A stretch of DNA of 64,000 nucleotides from G963422745 sp963422745 (lineage in GTDB: Bacteria > Actinomycetota > Acidimicrobiia > Acidimicrobiales > Aldehydirespiratoraceae). Location: positions 2,728,001 to 2,792,000 of the forward strand of contig OY730477.1 of the NCBI GenBank assembly GCA_963422745.1. The letters are read 5' to 3'. Position numbers and translations under genes: made by a program. This document shows, in pieces, positions 43,413 to 52,304 of the stretch. Every line of letters begins with the position of its first letter. The stretch's first letter is position 1. The notes below the pieces were generated by a model that had not been told where the DNA came from, searched no databases, and saw only the letters and a list, made by a program, of their open reading frames with translations.

Positions 43413-44980
43413 CAAGAGGCCCTGCCGGGCCGTCGTACCTTCAGTGAGCCGGTATCCAGCGGCGATCCTGTCGCGAGGTCCCCGGTTGAGTGATCTTGTG
43501 CCACAAGCCGGCTCAGCAGACGGCCATCAACATTTTCAATGTCGTACGTGGTGATTGGTTTGGTGGCTGGACGCCGCACGGCTCGGCCGGTGCGTATGTC
43601 GAAGCGACCGTTGTGTTTGGGGCATTCGATCGTGCAATCAATGATCACACCGTCGGTGAGCTCGGCTTGACCGTGGGTGCAGACGCCATCGGTCAAGGCA
43701 TATTCGTCGTTGCTGAGTCGGTACAGTGCGAACAAACGGCCGTCGTGGATGGCCGGTCGCACCGCTCCCACCTCAAGCGTCGTGGCCGGGCCGAGATCGA
43801 CAAGTTCAACAAGGACTTCGACTGCGTCGGCAACGACTGGTGCCTGCACCTCAGCACCGCTTCGTGGATCATCTCGGGTTTGATCATCTCGAGCGGACCA
43901 CAAGGAAGCCCCCACCTGCACAACCGCCCGTTCCGACGCTGGTGCTTCGGGTACTGCGCGTCCAGTGAGTTCCCAGTTCGGGTCGTGGCGTTGCCGTGCC
44001 AGGGTCGACACAATTTCGCGATATGCCGCCATCGAGTTCGGCAGGGCTGGCGCCAGGTGATCCTTGATTTCGGCATGCAACGCAGGCAGTGCATGGTACG
44101 GCACCGTCGGAAAGATGTGATGCTCAACGTGGTAGTTCATGTTGGAGTACAGGAACCGAAAAATCGGGTTCATGTAGACGGTGCGCGAGTTCAGTCGGTG
44201 ATCAAGAACGTCCTCGCGCAAGCCAGCGTGCTGGGTGAGCCCGAAGAAGACCAACAACCAGGCACCATAGATGCTGGGCAACCCGATGTAGAGAGCTGGC
44301 ACGATCGTACCTGCCACGACACACCAGACCGCTACCGCTGCGAGGATCGCAATGAAGGCTCTCGACTCCCATACCAGTCGGCGCTGCTGATCGGTGGGAA
44401 CGAACTGCTTGGCGTCGTCGTCAACGCGACCCGCTGCATGCCTCAGGTGACGTCTGAGCATCGGGAACACTACACGCAGCCCGCAAAACGTAGACAGCAC
44501 CATCGTCGGAGTCGGCGGCCGCGGAAAGATGATCTCGGGGTCGCGGCCCACGATGATGGTGTCGGTGTGATGGCGGACGTGTGACCAGCGCCACAGGGTC
44601 GGGCCTCGCAGCAGCATGAAACACGCCGGGTAGTAGATGAGATCATTGAGCCAGCTGGAACGAAACGCGGTTCCGTGACCCATCTCGTGCCAGCGTGAAT
44701 CTGCAGCGCCACCGTACAACGCGCCGTACACGGCGAAAGCCGGAACGGCCCACCATGATCCGATCGCGTACCACGCGGCCAGACCGGTCCCGACCAGTAA
44801 CACGAGCCATAGCAAGGTGTCTCGGCAGGCTCGCAGGTCGGTACGCGCTGTCAGCTCATTGAGACGCCCGCGGTCAATCGGTGGCTGGTACCACTGCGCG
44901 TTAGCCAACCCACTTTCGATAGCCCGAAGTGACTCGGGTCCCGTGAGCGAGTAGTTCCGTGCTGTTTGCACCGCCGCCAA
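43412..44980 (-). CDS. Fatty-acid-desaturase-fold / Rieske ferredoxin fusion (MocD-MocE-like)
   Basis: 522 residues. The N-terminal 340 residues are a membrane di-iron desaturase/hydroxylase with several spans and the His boxes HEMGHG, HVRHH and NYHVEHH. After a linker rich in acidic residues, the C-terminal 110 residues are a Rieske domain: CTHGQAELTDG and CPKHNGRF (C-x-H ... C-x2-H). In rhizobial rhizopine catabolism the separate proteins MocD and MocE have these folds. The fusion gives an oxygenase with its own electron donor. In this operon it may attack an O-methyl or amino inositol (inference). Confidence 0.85.
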   Translation of the reverse strand: MAAVQTARNYSLTGPESLRAIESGLANAQWYQPPIDRGRLNELTARTDLRACRDTLLWLVLLVGTGLAAWYAIGSWWAVPAFAVYGALYGGAADSRWHEMGHGTAFRSSWLNDLIYYPACFMLLRGPTLWRWSHVRHHTDTIIVGRDPEIIFPRPPTPTMVLSTFCGLRVVFPMLRRHLRHAAGRVDDDAKQFVPTDQQRRLVWESRAFIAILAAVAVWCVVAGTIVPALYIGLPSIYGAWLLVFFGLTQHAGLREDVLDHRLNSRTVYMNPIFRFLYSNMNYHVEHHIFPTVPYHALPALHAEIKDHLAPALPNSMAAYREIVSTLARQRHDPNWELTGRAVPEAPASERAVVQVGASLWSARDDQTRDDPRSGAEVQAPVVADAVEVLVELVDLGPATTLEVGAVRPAIHDGRLFALYRLSNDEYALTDGVCTHGQAELTDGVIIDCTIECPKHNGRFDIRTGRAVRRPATKPITTYDIENVDGRLLSRLVAQDHSTGDLATGSPLDTGSLKVRRPGRAS

Positions 44981-44992
44981 TTCCCTTTAAGT

Positions 44993-45781
44993 TCATTCGC
45001 CGACGGCACTGGCGAGTTCGTGCTGGAGCGCTTCGAGTTCGGCACCGCCTGCCATCATCTGGGTCAATTCGGTCTGAGAGATCTCGCTCTTGGAGAAATT
45101 GCCCATTGACGCGCCTCGATTGAGGATCACGAAACGGTCACCCACAGGGTACGCGTGATTCGGATTGTGGGTGATGAAGATTACGGCCAGACCCCGGTCG
45201 CGGGCTTCTACGATCCGGCGCAACACCACGCCGGATTGCTTGACTCCCAACGCCGAGGTCGGCTCGTCAAGGATCAGTACTTTGGCACCGAAGTAGCCTG
45301 CCCTGGCGATGGCTACAGACTGACGCTCACCACCCGAAAGAGTTCCGACCGGTTGCTCGGTGTCGCGGATGTCAATGCCCATCTTGGCCATCTCCTCCTT
45401 GGCGACACGCTTCGCTTTGGGGATATCAATGACCCGGAAGGGCCAGATGCCGGTCTTCGGCTCGGCACCGAGGAAGAAGTTCCGCCACACCGACATAAGC
45501 GGCACCATCGCGAGATCCTGATACACGGTTGCGATGCCACACCCCAGCGCGTCTCGGGGCGAATCGAACATCACCGATTTCCCCTCAAGGCGGAACTCGC
45601 CTTCGGATTGTTGATGCACTCCGGCAAGGATCTTTATGAACGTCGACTTGCCAGCACCGTTATCACCGAGGACACACGTAACCTCGCCCGGGCTCACATT
45701 GGTTGTGACACCTTTGAGGGCAATGATGTTGCCGTAGTACTTGGAGATGTTCTCAAGTTCAAGAAACGGGGTCTCGGTCAC
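44993..45781 (-). CDS. Sugar (probably inositol) ABC transporter ATP-binding protein
   Basis: 262 residues with a single ABC domain: Walker A GDNGAGKST, signature LSGGE, Walker B VLILDEPTSAL, H-loop FITHN. It is half the size of RbsA-type ATPases, like FrcA/IatA-type short forms. The GTG start overlaps the permease stop by one base. It belongs with the permease and binding protein directly upstream. Confidence 0.9.
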   Translation of the reverse strand: MTETPFLELENISKYYGNIIALKGVTTNVSPGEVTCVLGDNGAGKSTFIKILAGVHQQSEGEFRLEGKSVMFDSPRDALGCGIATVYQDLAMVPLMSVWRNFFLGAEPKTGIWPFRVIDIPKAKRVAKEEMAKMGIDIRDTEQPVGTLSGGERQSVAIARAGYFGAKVLILDEPTSALGVKQSGVVLRRIVEARDRGLAVIFITHNPNHAYPVGDRFVILNRGASMGNFSKSEISQTELTQMMAGGAELEALQHELASAVGE

Positions 45782-48036
45782 TACTTAACCCTCTCTGCCC
45801 GCCCACGGACGTAGTTGTTGACAATAACCGCCACGAGCAGCAGGAAGCCCAGCACCAAGAATCGCCAGTCGGTGTTCCAGCCCGCGAACCCGATTCCCTG
45901 GGTGATCATCCCCCAGATCAGCGCCCCGATCGCTGCTCCTGCCGCCGAACCATATCCGCCGGTCAGCAGGCAGCCCCCTACCACCGCCACGATGATGTAG
46001 CGGAACTCGTTGCCATCGCCGACGTTGGACTGCACGGAGTTGAGCCGGAAGGCTATAACCATGCCCGTCACGAAAGCGGCGGACGATACGAGCATAAACA
46101 ACGTGGTCTTTGTGTGTGCCGCAGGTACACCGACACTGCGGGAGGCTTCTTTGTTGCCACCCACCGCAAAGGTCCAACTGCCGAACTGAGTTCGTACCAG
46201 CATCCATGCTCCGATCGCGGCAAACACCAGGTAGTACAGCACCGACACACGGAACCTCGTCACGGCCTGGGTGGCCTCGGCCTCCAGGGTCGTGATGAAC
46301 AACAACTTGGCGGCGAGACCCAACCCCAAGGCTGCAATAGAAACAGAAGCCAAGGCCTTACCGATGCCCTCATCGTGCGTGGTGAAGACACGAACAATCA
46401 CCCCTGTTGCATATACGCCGAGCGCGACCAGTCCAGCTTTGAAGACGCTCGCCACGATGGTGTATGCGGTGCCGTTTTCGGCGTGGGCATCAAGCAACGC
46501 TGGACCGAAATCACCAAACTCAAAGATCAGCGAGATCACAAACGCTGCAGCACCTGCAATGGCTGCCCGGCGAGTCCACTGCCCCAGTTCGGAGTGGGCT
46601 GCAGCGCTGCTTCGCGGAGCCGACAAGAAACGGGCGACCGACATGGACGCCAGCGCCAGCGCAGCCAGCAGAATACCTGACATCACCTCAACCCGGATCT
46701 TGCGAGAGTCGCCCTCGGATCGAATGAACAACGCAAGCACCACCATCATCAGCGGCACCAACATGGAGACTGCAAAGGCGGTGCGTGCCGCGGCAGCCCG
46801 CATTGCTGCTGCGATCAAGAACAGACCGGCAAGTGACAAGGCAACGAACAGGATCGCGCGGGCTGCCTGGAAGGTGACCAGATAGCTAACAGCAGGAACG
46901 GCCGAGACGGCTGCGCCTATCGCCGGTGTCGACTGTGACACCTTTCCGTTGACCGCGAGTATCGCCAGAACACCCATGGCAGCTACTCCGGCCAGAAAGA
47001 CGACCCGACCCAACGAACCTCCGAGGAAATTGAGATCGTTGTCGTTGTTAGCATCCATCACCGCAGCCACCGTTATGGCAGCCAGAACTGTTACGACTCC
47101 TGCGCCTGCAAGCAACAACACCCGCCGGGACTGCTCACCGGCGGGGTGATCGGCCGGTTCGTAGCGCCAGCGACACCATCCGATGACACCATCAATCACG
47201 CCGACACCCACAACGACCGCGAAGATCACATCGGAGGTGGTGCCCTCGCTGGTCAACAGCCCGATGACACCGCCAACACCAATGGCGGTACCAGCCAGGA
47301 GTATGGGGAGTGCCGTTACGTTCCGATTCCTGCGGTGCTTGAAGGTCAAATCGAAAACGCTGAGTAGCAAGCCCACGCCACCCACGATCAATAGGATCGC
47401 CCAGGCCCAGTCACGTCCGTCCCAGGGATGGTTGTTGCGAAGCCAGACCGCCCCGAACAGGTCGTTCCAGAACCGGTACCCGGCGGCTTCGTCGAGTCCT
47501 TCAACGATGACCTTGTCCGTGAACAGCTTGGCCACGCCGAGCTTTCCGCCGATGAGAATGAAAAAGGTGCCAAGCGTGACAATGAAGCTGGGCAACGAGG
47601 TCTTCTCAACCATTGTCCCGTTGAACCAGCCAATCAAAAGCGCGAACGCGAACACCAACGGCACGGCGATATGGAGGCTCAGGCCCGCCCCGCCGTAGGG
47701 GCCGACACTCTTGCTCAACAACACCACCAAAACCGCAGTGGCGCCGGTCATGGAACCTGACGACAGGTCAAACTCTCCGCCGATCATCAACAACGCGACC
47801 GGCACGGCCATGATCCCGAGGATTGCCGCCACGTCAAGATAGTTGGCGGTGCCCCCGACCGTTCCGAATGATCCCGACACCAGCCAGAACAGCAACCACA
47901 CCGCGACCACGCCCAACATGGCACCTATCTCAGGTCTGGTGAGAACCGTCTGGATTGGGCCTCTGAAAGCCAGCCGCTCATCGTCGCCAGTCGCGGCCAG
48001 TGACTCTTGCTCGTCGGTCAGAACATCATCATTCAC
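45781..48036 (-). CDS. Unusually large sugar (probably inositol) ABC transporter permease
   Basis: 751 residues, about twice the family norm. Residues about 35-165 match the first half of an RbsC-type permease (LMIGGEFDLSSGSM; LPSFIVTLGTFFI). Residues about 615-745 match the second half (TFAVGGNKEASRSVGVP; YIIVAVVGGCLLTGGYGSAAGAAIG). Between them are about 450 residues with roughly ten additional hydrophobic helices and no obvious domain. The frame is continuous, so it is not a sequencing fusion of two genes. A strong hairpin precedes it in the message. Confidence 0.85.
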   Translation of the reverse strand: MNDDVLTDEQESLAATGDDERLAFRGPIQTVLTRPEIGAMLGVVAVWLLFWLVSGSFGTVGGTANYLDVAAILGIMAVPVALLMIGGEFDLSSGSMTGATAVLVVLLSKSVGPYGGAGLSLHIAVPLVFAFALLIGWFNGTMVEKTSLPSFIVTLGTFFILIGGKLGVAKLFTDKVIVEGLDEAAGYRFWNDLFGAVWLRNNHPWDGRDWAWAILLIVGGVGLLLSVFDLTFKHRRNRNVTALPILLAGTAIGVGGVIGLLTSEGTTSDVIFAVVVGVGVIDGVIGWCRWRYEPADHPAGEQSRRVLLLAGAGVVTVLAAITVAAVMDANNDNDLNFLGGSLGRVVFLAGVAAMGVLAILAVNGKVSQSTPAIGAAVSAVPAVSYLVTFQAARAILFVALSLAGLFLIAAAMRAAAARTAFAVSMLVPLMMVVLALFIRSEGDSRKIRVEVMSGILLAALALASMSVARFLSAPRSSAAAHSELGQWTRRAAIAGAAAFVISLIFEFGDFGPALLDAHAENGTAYTIVASVFKAGLVALGVYATGVIVRVFTTHDEGIGKALASVSIAALGLGLAAKLLFITTLEAEATQAVTRFRVSVLYYLVFAAIGAWMLVRTQFGSWTFAVGGNKEASRSVGVPAAHTKTTLFMLVSSAAFVTGMVIAFRLNSVQSNVGDGNEFRYIIVAVVGGCLLTGGYGSAAGAAIGALIWGMITQGIGFAGWNTDWRFLVLGFLLLVAVIVNNYVRGRAERVK

Positions 48037-48113
48037 TTGTCATCCCCCGGATGCATCTAGCGGGTGGGTTGCTTCGGCCCCTTTTTGGGTTAGCACCTAA
48101 TCTCAAGCCAAGA

Positions 48114-48152
48114 CGGGAACGCCTCGCGCGAACTTGCTACGAGGCGTTCCCG
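48114..48152 (-). terminator. Intercistronic hairpin between binding protein and permease genes
   Basis: A perfect 13-bp inverted repeat, CGGGAACGCCTCG (48114-48126) and CGAGGCGTTCCCG (48140-48152), with a 13-nt loop. It lies in the 130-bp gap after the binding-protein stop (48167). No long T-run follows on the minus strand, so it is more likely an RNA-stabilising or attenuating hairpin that raises binding-protein over permease expression than a full terminator. Confidence 0.75.
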
Positions 48153-48166
48153 ACAATTGATCTAGG

Positions 48167-49201
48167 TCAGCGTGTACCAGCTTCAACCAATGCGGCCACA
48201 GCCGCGGCGTTGCTGGCGTCAACAAAACCGGGGCCGGAAAGAACCGGAAGGCCACCACCAGCAGTATTGGCGTTGGTGGACTCCAGGTACATCAAAATTA
48301 CAGGCAGGAAACCCTGTAGGTACTGCTGTTGATCCACGGTGAACAACACATCACCAGCTTCAATGGCTTCAAGCAGATCCCCAGACAGGTCGAAACCGCC
48401 GATTGTGCAAGTGCGGCCGACGGTTTCGCACGCCGCTATAGCACGAATGGGCAGATTCGGACCGACCCCGAGCACCGCGTCAATGTCTGCATCACCTTCC
48501 AGGATGGAAGCGATTGTCTGCTCCTGTTCGTCGGGGTTCTGGTCGAGACCGACGAACTCCGACACCACCTCACCGTTGAAGGTCTCCGCCGTACCACCGC
48601 ACCGGTTATCCAGGGCTACGTTGGTCTGCTCTTGGCGTGCGCAAAGGACCTTGGTGGCCCCTGCAGCATTGAACCGCAGACCTGACTCACGACCGGCCAC
48701 TATCTCGTCCTGGCCGACATGGGCGGTCGCACCGAGATCCTTCCAGTAGTCCAGACCAGAGTTCAACGTATAAAGCGGGATGCCCGCCTGTACCACGGAA
48801 TTGGCCGCTTCCCCAATACCTGCCGGGTCAGCCAACGATATGGCGATACCATCGGATCCAGCGGCAATAGCCGCCTCAACCGCTTGGGACTGACTCTGTA
48901 CGTCGTTGGTGGAACCGAAGTAGTTGACCGTACAGCCCGTCATCCAAGCGGCGTCCTTTACAGCCTTTTCAACGACAGACCAGAACGTGCCACCGTCACC
49001 ATGGGTTATGACGTTGAACGTCTTGTCGCAGGTGTTCTGGTTCAGACCAATTGTGTCAGATGGTGGATCCGTTTCAGCCGGTGCCGTTTCAGCCGGAGTA
49101 TCCGGGTCAGCTGGCTCTGTCGTTTGGTCGTCATCGCCGCAGGCTGCGGCCACGAGTGAGATGATCGCCATGATGGCGAATAGGAACCGAAGTTTCCTCA
49201 T
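48167..49201 (-). CDS. Sugar ABC transporter substrate-binding lipoprotein (probably inositol)
   Basis: 344 residues, periplasmic-binding-protein type 1 fold. Lipoprotein signal MRKLRFLFAIMAIISLVAAAC with the lipobox Cys at residue 21, then an acidic/Pro linker. The ligand-binding core contains FNVITHGDGGTFWSVVEKAV and VGQDEIVAGRESGLRFNAAG. In position it matches the inositol-binding protein IbpA/IatA-type or rhizopine-binding MocB. The ATG follows AGGAGGGG by about 10 nt. It is 15 bp after iolE. Confidence 0.9.
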   Translation of the reverse strand: MRKLRFLFAIMAIISLVAAACGDDDQTTEPADPDTPAETAPAETDPPSDTIGLNQNTCDKTFNVITHGDGGTFWSVVEKAVKDAAWMTGCTVNYFGSTNDVQSQSQAVEAAIAAGSDGIAISLADPAGIGEAANSVVQAGIPLYTLNSGLDYWKDLGATAHVGQDEIVAGRESGLRFNAAGATKVLCARQEQTNVALDNRCGGTAETFNGEVVSEFVGLDQNPDEQEQTIASILEGDADIDAVLGVGPNLPIRAIAACETVGRTCTIGGFDLSGDLLEAIEAGDVLFTVDQQQYLQGFLPVILMYLESTNANTAGGGLPVLSGPGFVDASNAAAVAALVEAGTR

Positions 49202-49216
49202 ATTGGGTTTCCCCTC

Positions 49217-50158
49217 CTAATTGGGTGTTGAAGATCCGATCGTACACAGCTCGGGGCTGCGGACTTCCACGCCGTCGGCGTTGATTGACCGGAGAAACGC
49301 GACACTCCGTTGAACGTCACGAATAGGGCCGTCGCCGGGCGGAGGCTCCGCCCCGGTGATAGCAGCATCTTGTTCGATCACATACCAGCCGTCGAACCCG
49401 ATGTACTCCATACGGTTGATTACGGCAGCGATATCAATATCTCCCTCCCCGAGGGGCACAAACATACCCGCCTGCACCGCCGCCGGGAAATCAACAGCGC
49501 CGGAATTGAGTCGGGCAGCCATACAAACATCAAGGTCCTTGAGGTGCACGAGGTGGACTCGATCGCCGTGATCGTCAGCGAACCGAACGGGATCGAAACC
49601 GCCGATTCGTAGGTGAGCGGTGTCAAGAACCCACCTAACCGAGGAATGGTCAAGCACGCGACGGATCTCGTCAGCTGTTTCCACCAAAGAGTCGACATGA
49701 GAGTGAAACGACTGAACCAACCCGAACTCACCACAGATCTCGTCAAGACGCACGAGCATGTCCCAGACATGCTCCCACTGCGCACATGACACACCTGGCC
49801 TCTCCCAAACCTCGTCACTGCTCACGACACAAGTGATGAAGTCAGTTGCGCCCGCCGCAGAGAGAAGGGCCGCTGCTGTTCGTGCCTGCGACACCACGAT
49901 ATCGCTGCGCGCTGGGTCGGCGAGCGTAAGGGCATTGAATCCGCCGGTAAGGATCAAATCGTGCCGGTCCAGACACGCTTTGAGTTCGTCAACCTCGCTG
50001 GGCAGGTAGCCGACCGAACCGAGTTCGGTGGCACGGAACCCGACTTCAACCATCTCAGAGAGCACCCGCTCGACGGGTAGTTGCACACCCCAACCGGGCA
50101 TTTCGCACACTCCCCAGGACACGGGCGCAGCAGCGGTTCTACTCCAGATTGTGCTCAT
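49217..50158 (-). CDS. iolE: Inosose dehydratase / xylose-isomerase-like TIM barrel protein
   Basis: 313 residues from ATG 50158 (MSTIWSRTAAAPVSWGVCEM) with AAGGGGG just upstream; a longer frame to 50314 would run through the operator region. Typical IolE features: SWGV at the start, FHSHVDSLVE, VLDTAHLRIGG, HLVHLKD and GEGDID with the metal ligands. It converts 2-keto-inositol to the trihydroxycyclohexanedione used by IolD. MocC of rhizopine catabolism is in the same family. First gene of the long operon. Confidence 0.88.
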   Translation of the reverse strand: MSTIWSRTAAAPVSWGVCEMPGWGVQLPVERVLSEMVEVGFRATELGSVGYLPSEVDELKACLDRHDLILTGGFNALTLADPARSDIVVSQARTAAALLSAAGATDFITCVVSSDEVWERPGVSCAQWEHVWDMLVRLDEICGEFGLVQSFHSHVDSLVETADEIRRVLDHSSVRWVLDTAHLRIGGFDPVRFADDHGDRVHLVHLKDLDVCMAARLNSGAVDFPAAVQAGMFVPLGEGDIDIAAVINRMEYIGFDGWYVIEQDAAITGAEPPPGDGPIRDVQRSVAFLRSINADGVEVRSPELCTIGSSTPN

Positions 50159-50224
50159 TGCCCCCTTGACTTCCCGATCGGTTCTCCGATGATCCCTTGC
50201 AGTGGCCCAATGGCGTGACATAAC

Positions 50225-50254
50225 GCACGTGACCTGACCATCACGGTCACGTGC
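50225..50254. promoter_or_regulatory. Perfect 10-bp inverted repeat in the iolE/lacI divergent region
   Basis: GCACGTGACC (50225-50234) and GGTCACGTGC (50245-50254) with a 10-nt spacer. The half-sites are 20 bp apart centre to centre, as for a dimeric regulator, or it could form an RNA hairpin in the iolE leader 67 bp upstream of the start. Confidence 0.7.
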
Positions 50255-50262
50255 GGAGACAG

Positions 50263-50278
50263 ATTGGAGCGCTCCAAT
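50263..50278. promoter_or_regulatory. LacI-family operator
   Basis: ATTGGAGCGCTCCAAT is a perfect 16-bp palindrome with the central CG typical of LacI-family operators. It lies 105 bp upstream of iolE and 79 bp upstream of the divergent LacI-type gene, so it probably controls both. Confidence 0.8.
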
Positions 50279-50356
50279 TGGTCTCCGCAAACGCGGTGAT
50301 TGATCCACACTCAATGTAGCATTACTGTTTCAGCACTCATTGTCAAGTAGGGGCTC

Positions 50357-51379
50357 GTGTCTGTGGGTCGACCGACCATGGAAGACGTGGCATCACGGGC
50401 GGGCGTATCGCGTGCCCTTGTCTCGTTGGTCATGCAGGATTCGCCGAAGGTGTCTGTGCATTCGCGGGCCGCGGTGCTTGAAGCGGCCGACGAGCTGGGC
50501 TATCGACCCAATCTCATGGCCCGGCATCTCGCCAGCAGACGGACCATGACAATCGGTCTGGTGCTTGACGACCTCCACAACCCGTTCTTTGCCGAGACCA
50601 CCGACGGCATCTACCGGGCGGCTGAATCCGCTGGCTACCGGATCGTGATCAGCGCAGGTCTTCGCAGCGTCAACAGCGAGATGGCCGCCATCAACACTTT
50701 CCTGCAGTTCCGGGTGGACGGAATCATCCTCGTCGGCCCTCGATCGGGTCCTGAGCCGATGCAGGAACTGGCCAGCGAGGTCCCGCTGGTGGTGGTCGGC
50801 CGGGCAAGCAATTCGGAACTGTTCGACACCGTCAACGTCGACGAACGCATGGGGGCCCGACTTGTTGTCGATCATCTGGTCGCACACGGACACGTTCGAA
50901 TCGCCCATATTGACGGCGGCACCGGTGCGGGAGCGACGCAACGTCGAGCCGGGTACTTACGAGCTATGGGCGATCACGGTCTCAACGATCACATCCGTAT
51001 CGTCGCCGGTTCCTACACAGAGGCCGCAGGCGCGGCGGGAGCATCGGTGTTGCTGGCAGACCCCGAACTTCCAACCGCCGTCTTTTCTGCCAACGACTTG
51101 ATGGCTGCTGGCACGCTCGGCCGCCTTGACGACGAGGGCTTTAAGGCTCCCGGCGACATCTCGGTTGTTGGCTTCGACAACACCGCGCTGGCGGCACTGA
51201 GCAACATCGCTTTGACAACGGTCGATCAACCCCGCGAGGTTCTCGGCGAGATGGCCATGGCATGCCTTGTTCAACGACTTGAGAACGGTCGCACCAAAGC
51301 CTGTCATCACGTGGTGGCCCCCACGCTCGTGACCCGCGATAGCAGCGGCCCCGCACCGGGCCGATCCAGTAAGGGATAA
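50357..51379 (+). CDS. LacI-family transcriptional regulator
   Basis: 340 residues. N-terminal helix-turn-helix TMEDVASRAGVSRALVSLVM followed by the hinge helix NLMARHLASRRTMTIGLVL, then a sugar-binding core (NPFFAETTDGIYRAAE; VVVGRASNSELFDTVNVDE; PTAVFSANDLMAAGTL). GTG start at 50357. It is divergent from the inositol operon, next to a palindromic operator, so it most likely represses it in the absence of the sugar. It is followed by two catabolic genes in the same direction. Confidence 0.92.
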   Translation: MSVGRPTMEDVASRAGVSRALVSLVMQDSPKVSVHSRAAVLEAADELGYRPNLMARHLASRRTMTIGLVLDDLHNPFFAETTDGIYRAAESAGYRIVISAGLRSVNSEMAAINTFLQFRVDGIILVGPRSGPEPMQELASEVPLVVVGRASNSELFDTVNVDERMGARLVVDHLVAHGHVRIAHIDGGTGAGATQRRAGYLRAMGDHGLNDHIRIVAGSYTEAAGAAGASVLLADPELPTAVFSANDLMAAGTLGRLDDEGFKAPGDISVVGFDNTALAALSNIALTTVDQPREVLGEMAMACLVQRLENGRTKACHHVVAPTLVTRDSSGPAPGRSSKG

Positions 51380-51381
51380 TC

Positions 51382-52242
51382 ATGCTTGAGATCAACGTGG
51401 ATCGTTTCGAAGAGCAACTCCCGGAACTTCTCGAAGAACTTCTGGTAGGCCGAGGTGCAATCGTATTACGAGACGCGTTCTCAACGACCGACGTGGCGCA
51501 GGCCCATACGCTGATTCAGCATTACACCACCGAAGAAGACGACAAGGAGACGCACTTCCTTGGCGACGGTTCGAAGGACGTCTCCCTACAACGCAGGGTG
51601 TGGAATCTTCTGAACAAAGGCGAAGTCTTCGAACGAATGGTGCAGCATCCAGTCGTTATGCGCATCGTGGGAGCATTTCTCGGTGATGCTTTCATCATGG
51701 GTTCGGTCGCCGCCAACCGCATCATGGCTGGCGGACCCGGCCAGGAGCCACACATTGACTATCCGTACTGGGACCTATATCAGCGCTCGGAGTTTCCTAT
51801 GCGCATCAACTCCAGCTTTCCGTTGAACGCGCAGGCAACGATTCCGCTTGACGACTTCGTGGCTGAGACCGGTGCCACTGCGTATTTGCCGTACTCTCAA
51901 AGAGAGTTGCGCTACCCGACCGAGGATGACCGAAGAGATTTCTACGCCCGTGCCGAACGCATGCTTGGTCGGCCCGGCGACTGCATCATCTTTAACGGGA
52001 TGTGTTGGCATTGCGCTATGCCGAATGTCTCCGAACGGGACCGCAGCGGCGTGCTCATTGAGTACTTACCCAAGTTCATCACTCCGCTTGAGGATCAGCT
52101 GTCGGGTACTGATCCTGAGGTGATTGAGAGAGCAACACCGATGCTGCGACAGTTGATGTCAATGGATTACCCGTACCCGAAGCTCTTTGACGAGGCGCCC
52201 GCAGAGGTGCAGATCGGGCGCGACACGCTCGATCGGTATTAA
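51382..52242 (+). CDS. Phytanoyl-CoA dioxygenase (PhyH) family protein
   Basis: 286 residues. Fe(II)/2-oxoglutarate dioxygenase: HxD in EPHIDYPYWD, distal His in CWHCAMPN and Arg in DRSGVLIEYLPKF. It starts 2 bp after the lacI stop, so it is co-translated with the regulator. It is only distantly like the PhyH gene at 33038. In this context it may hydroxylate or demethylate an inositol derivative (inference). Confidence 0.88.
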   Translation: MLEINVDRFEEQLPELLEELLVGRGAIVLRDAFSTTDVAQAHTLIQHYTTEEDDKETHFLGDGSKDVSLQRRVWNLLNKGEVFERMVQHPVVMRIVGAFLGDAFIMGSVAANRIMAGGPGQEPHIDYPYWDLYQRSEFPMRINSSFPLNAQATIPLDDFVAETGATAYLPYSQRELRYPTEDDRRDFYARAERMLGRPGDCIIFNGMCWHCAMPNVSERDRSGVLIEYLPKFITPLEDQLSGTDPEVIERATPMLRQLMSMDYPYPKLFDEAPAEVQIGRDTLDRY

Positions 52243-52304
52243 GGGACTTGACGGTACTAAGGGACTTGAGCGGCACCGGAACAACGAGAGGTACGGGCAA
52301 CAAC

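Noticed and set aside
43490..44584. A 364-residue plus-strand frame inside the desaturase-Rieske gene
   Set aside because: Antisense shadow; His/Arg/Cys-rich composition, no motifs, and the minus frame has all catalytic boxes.
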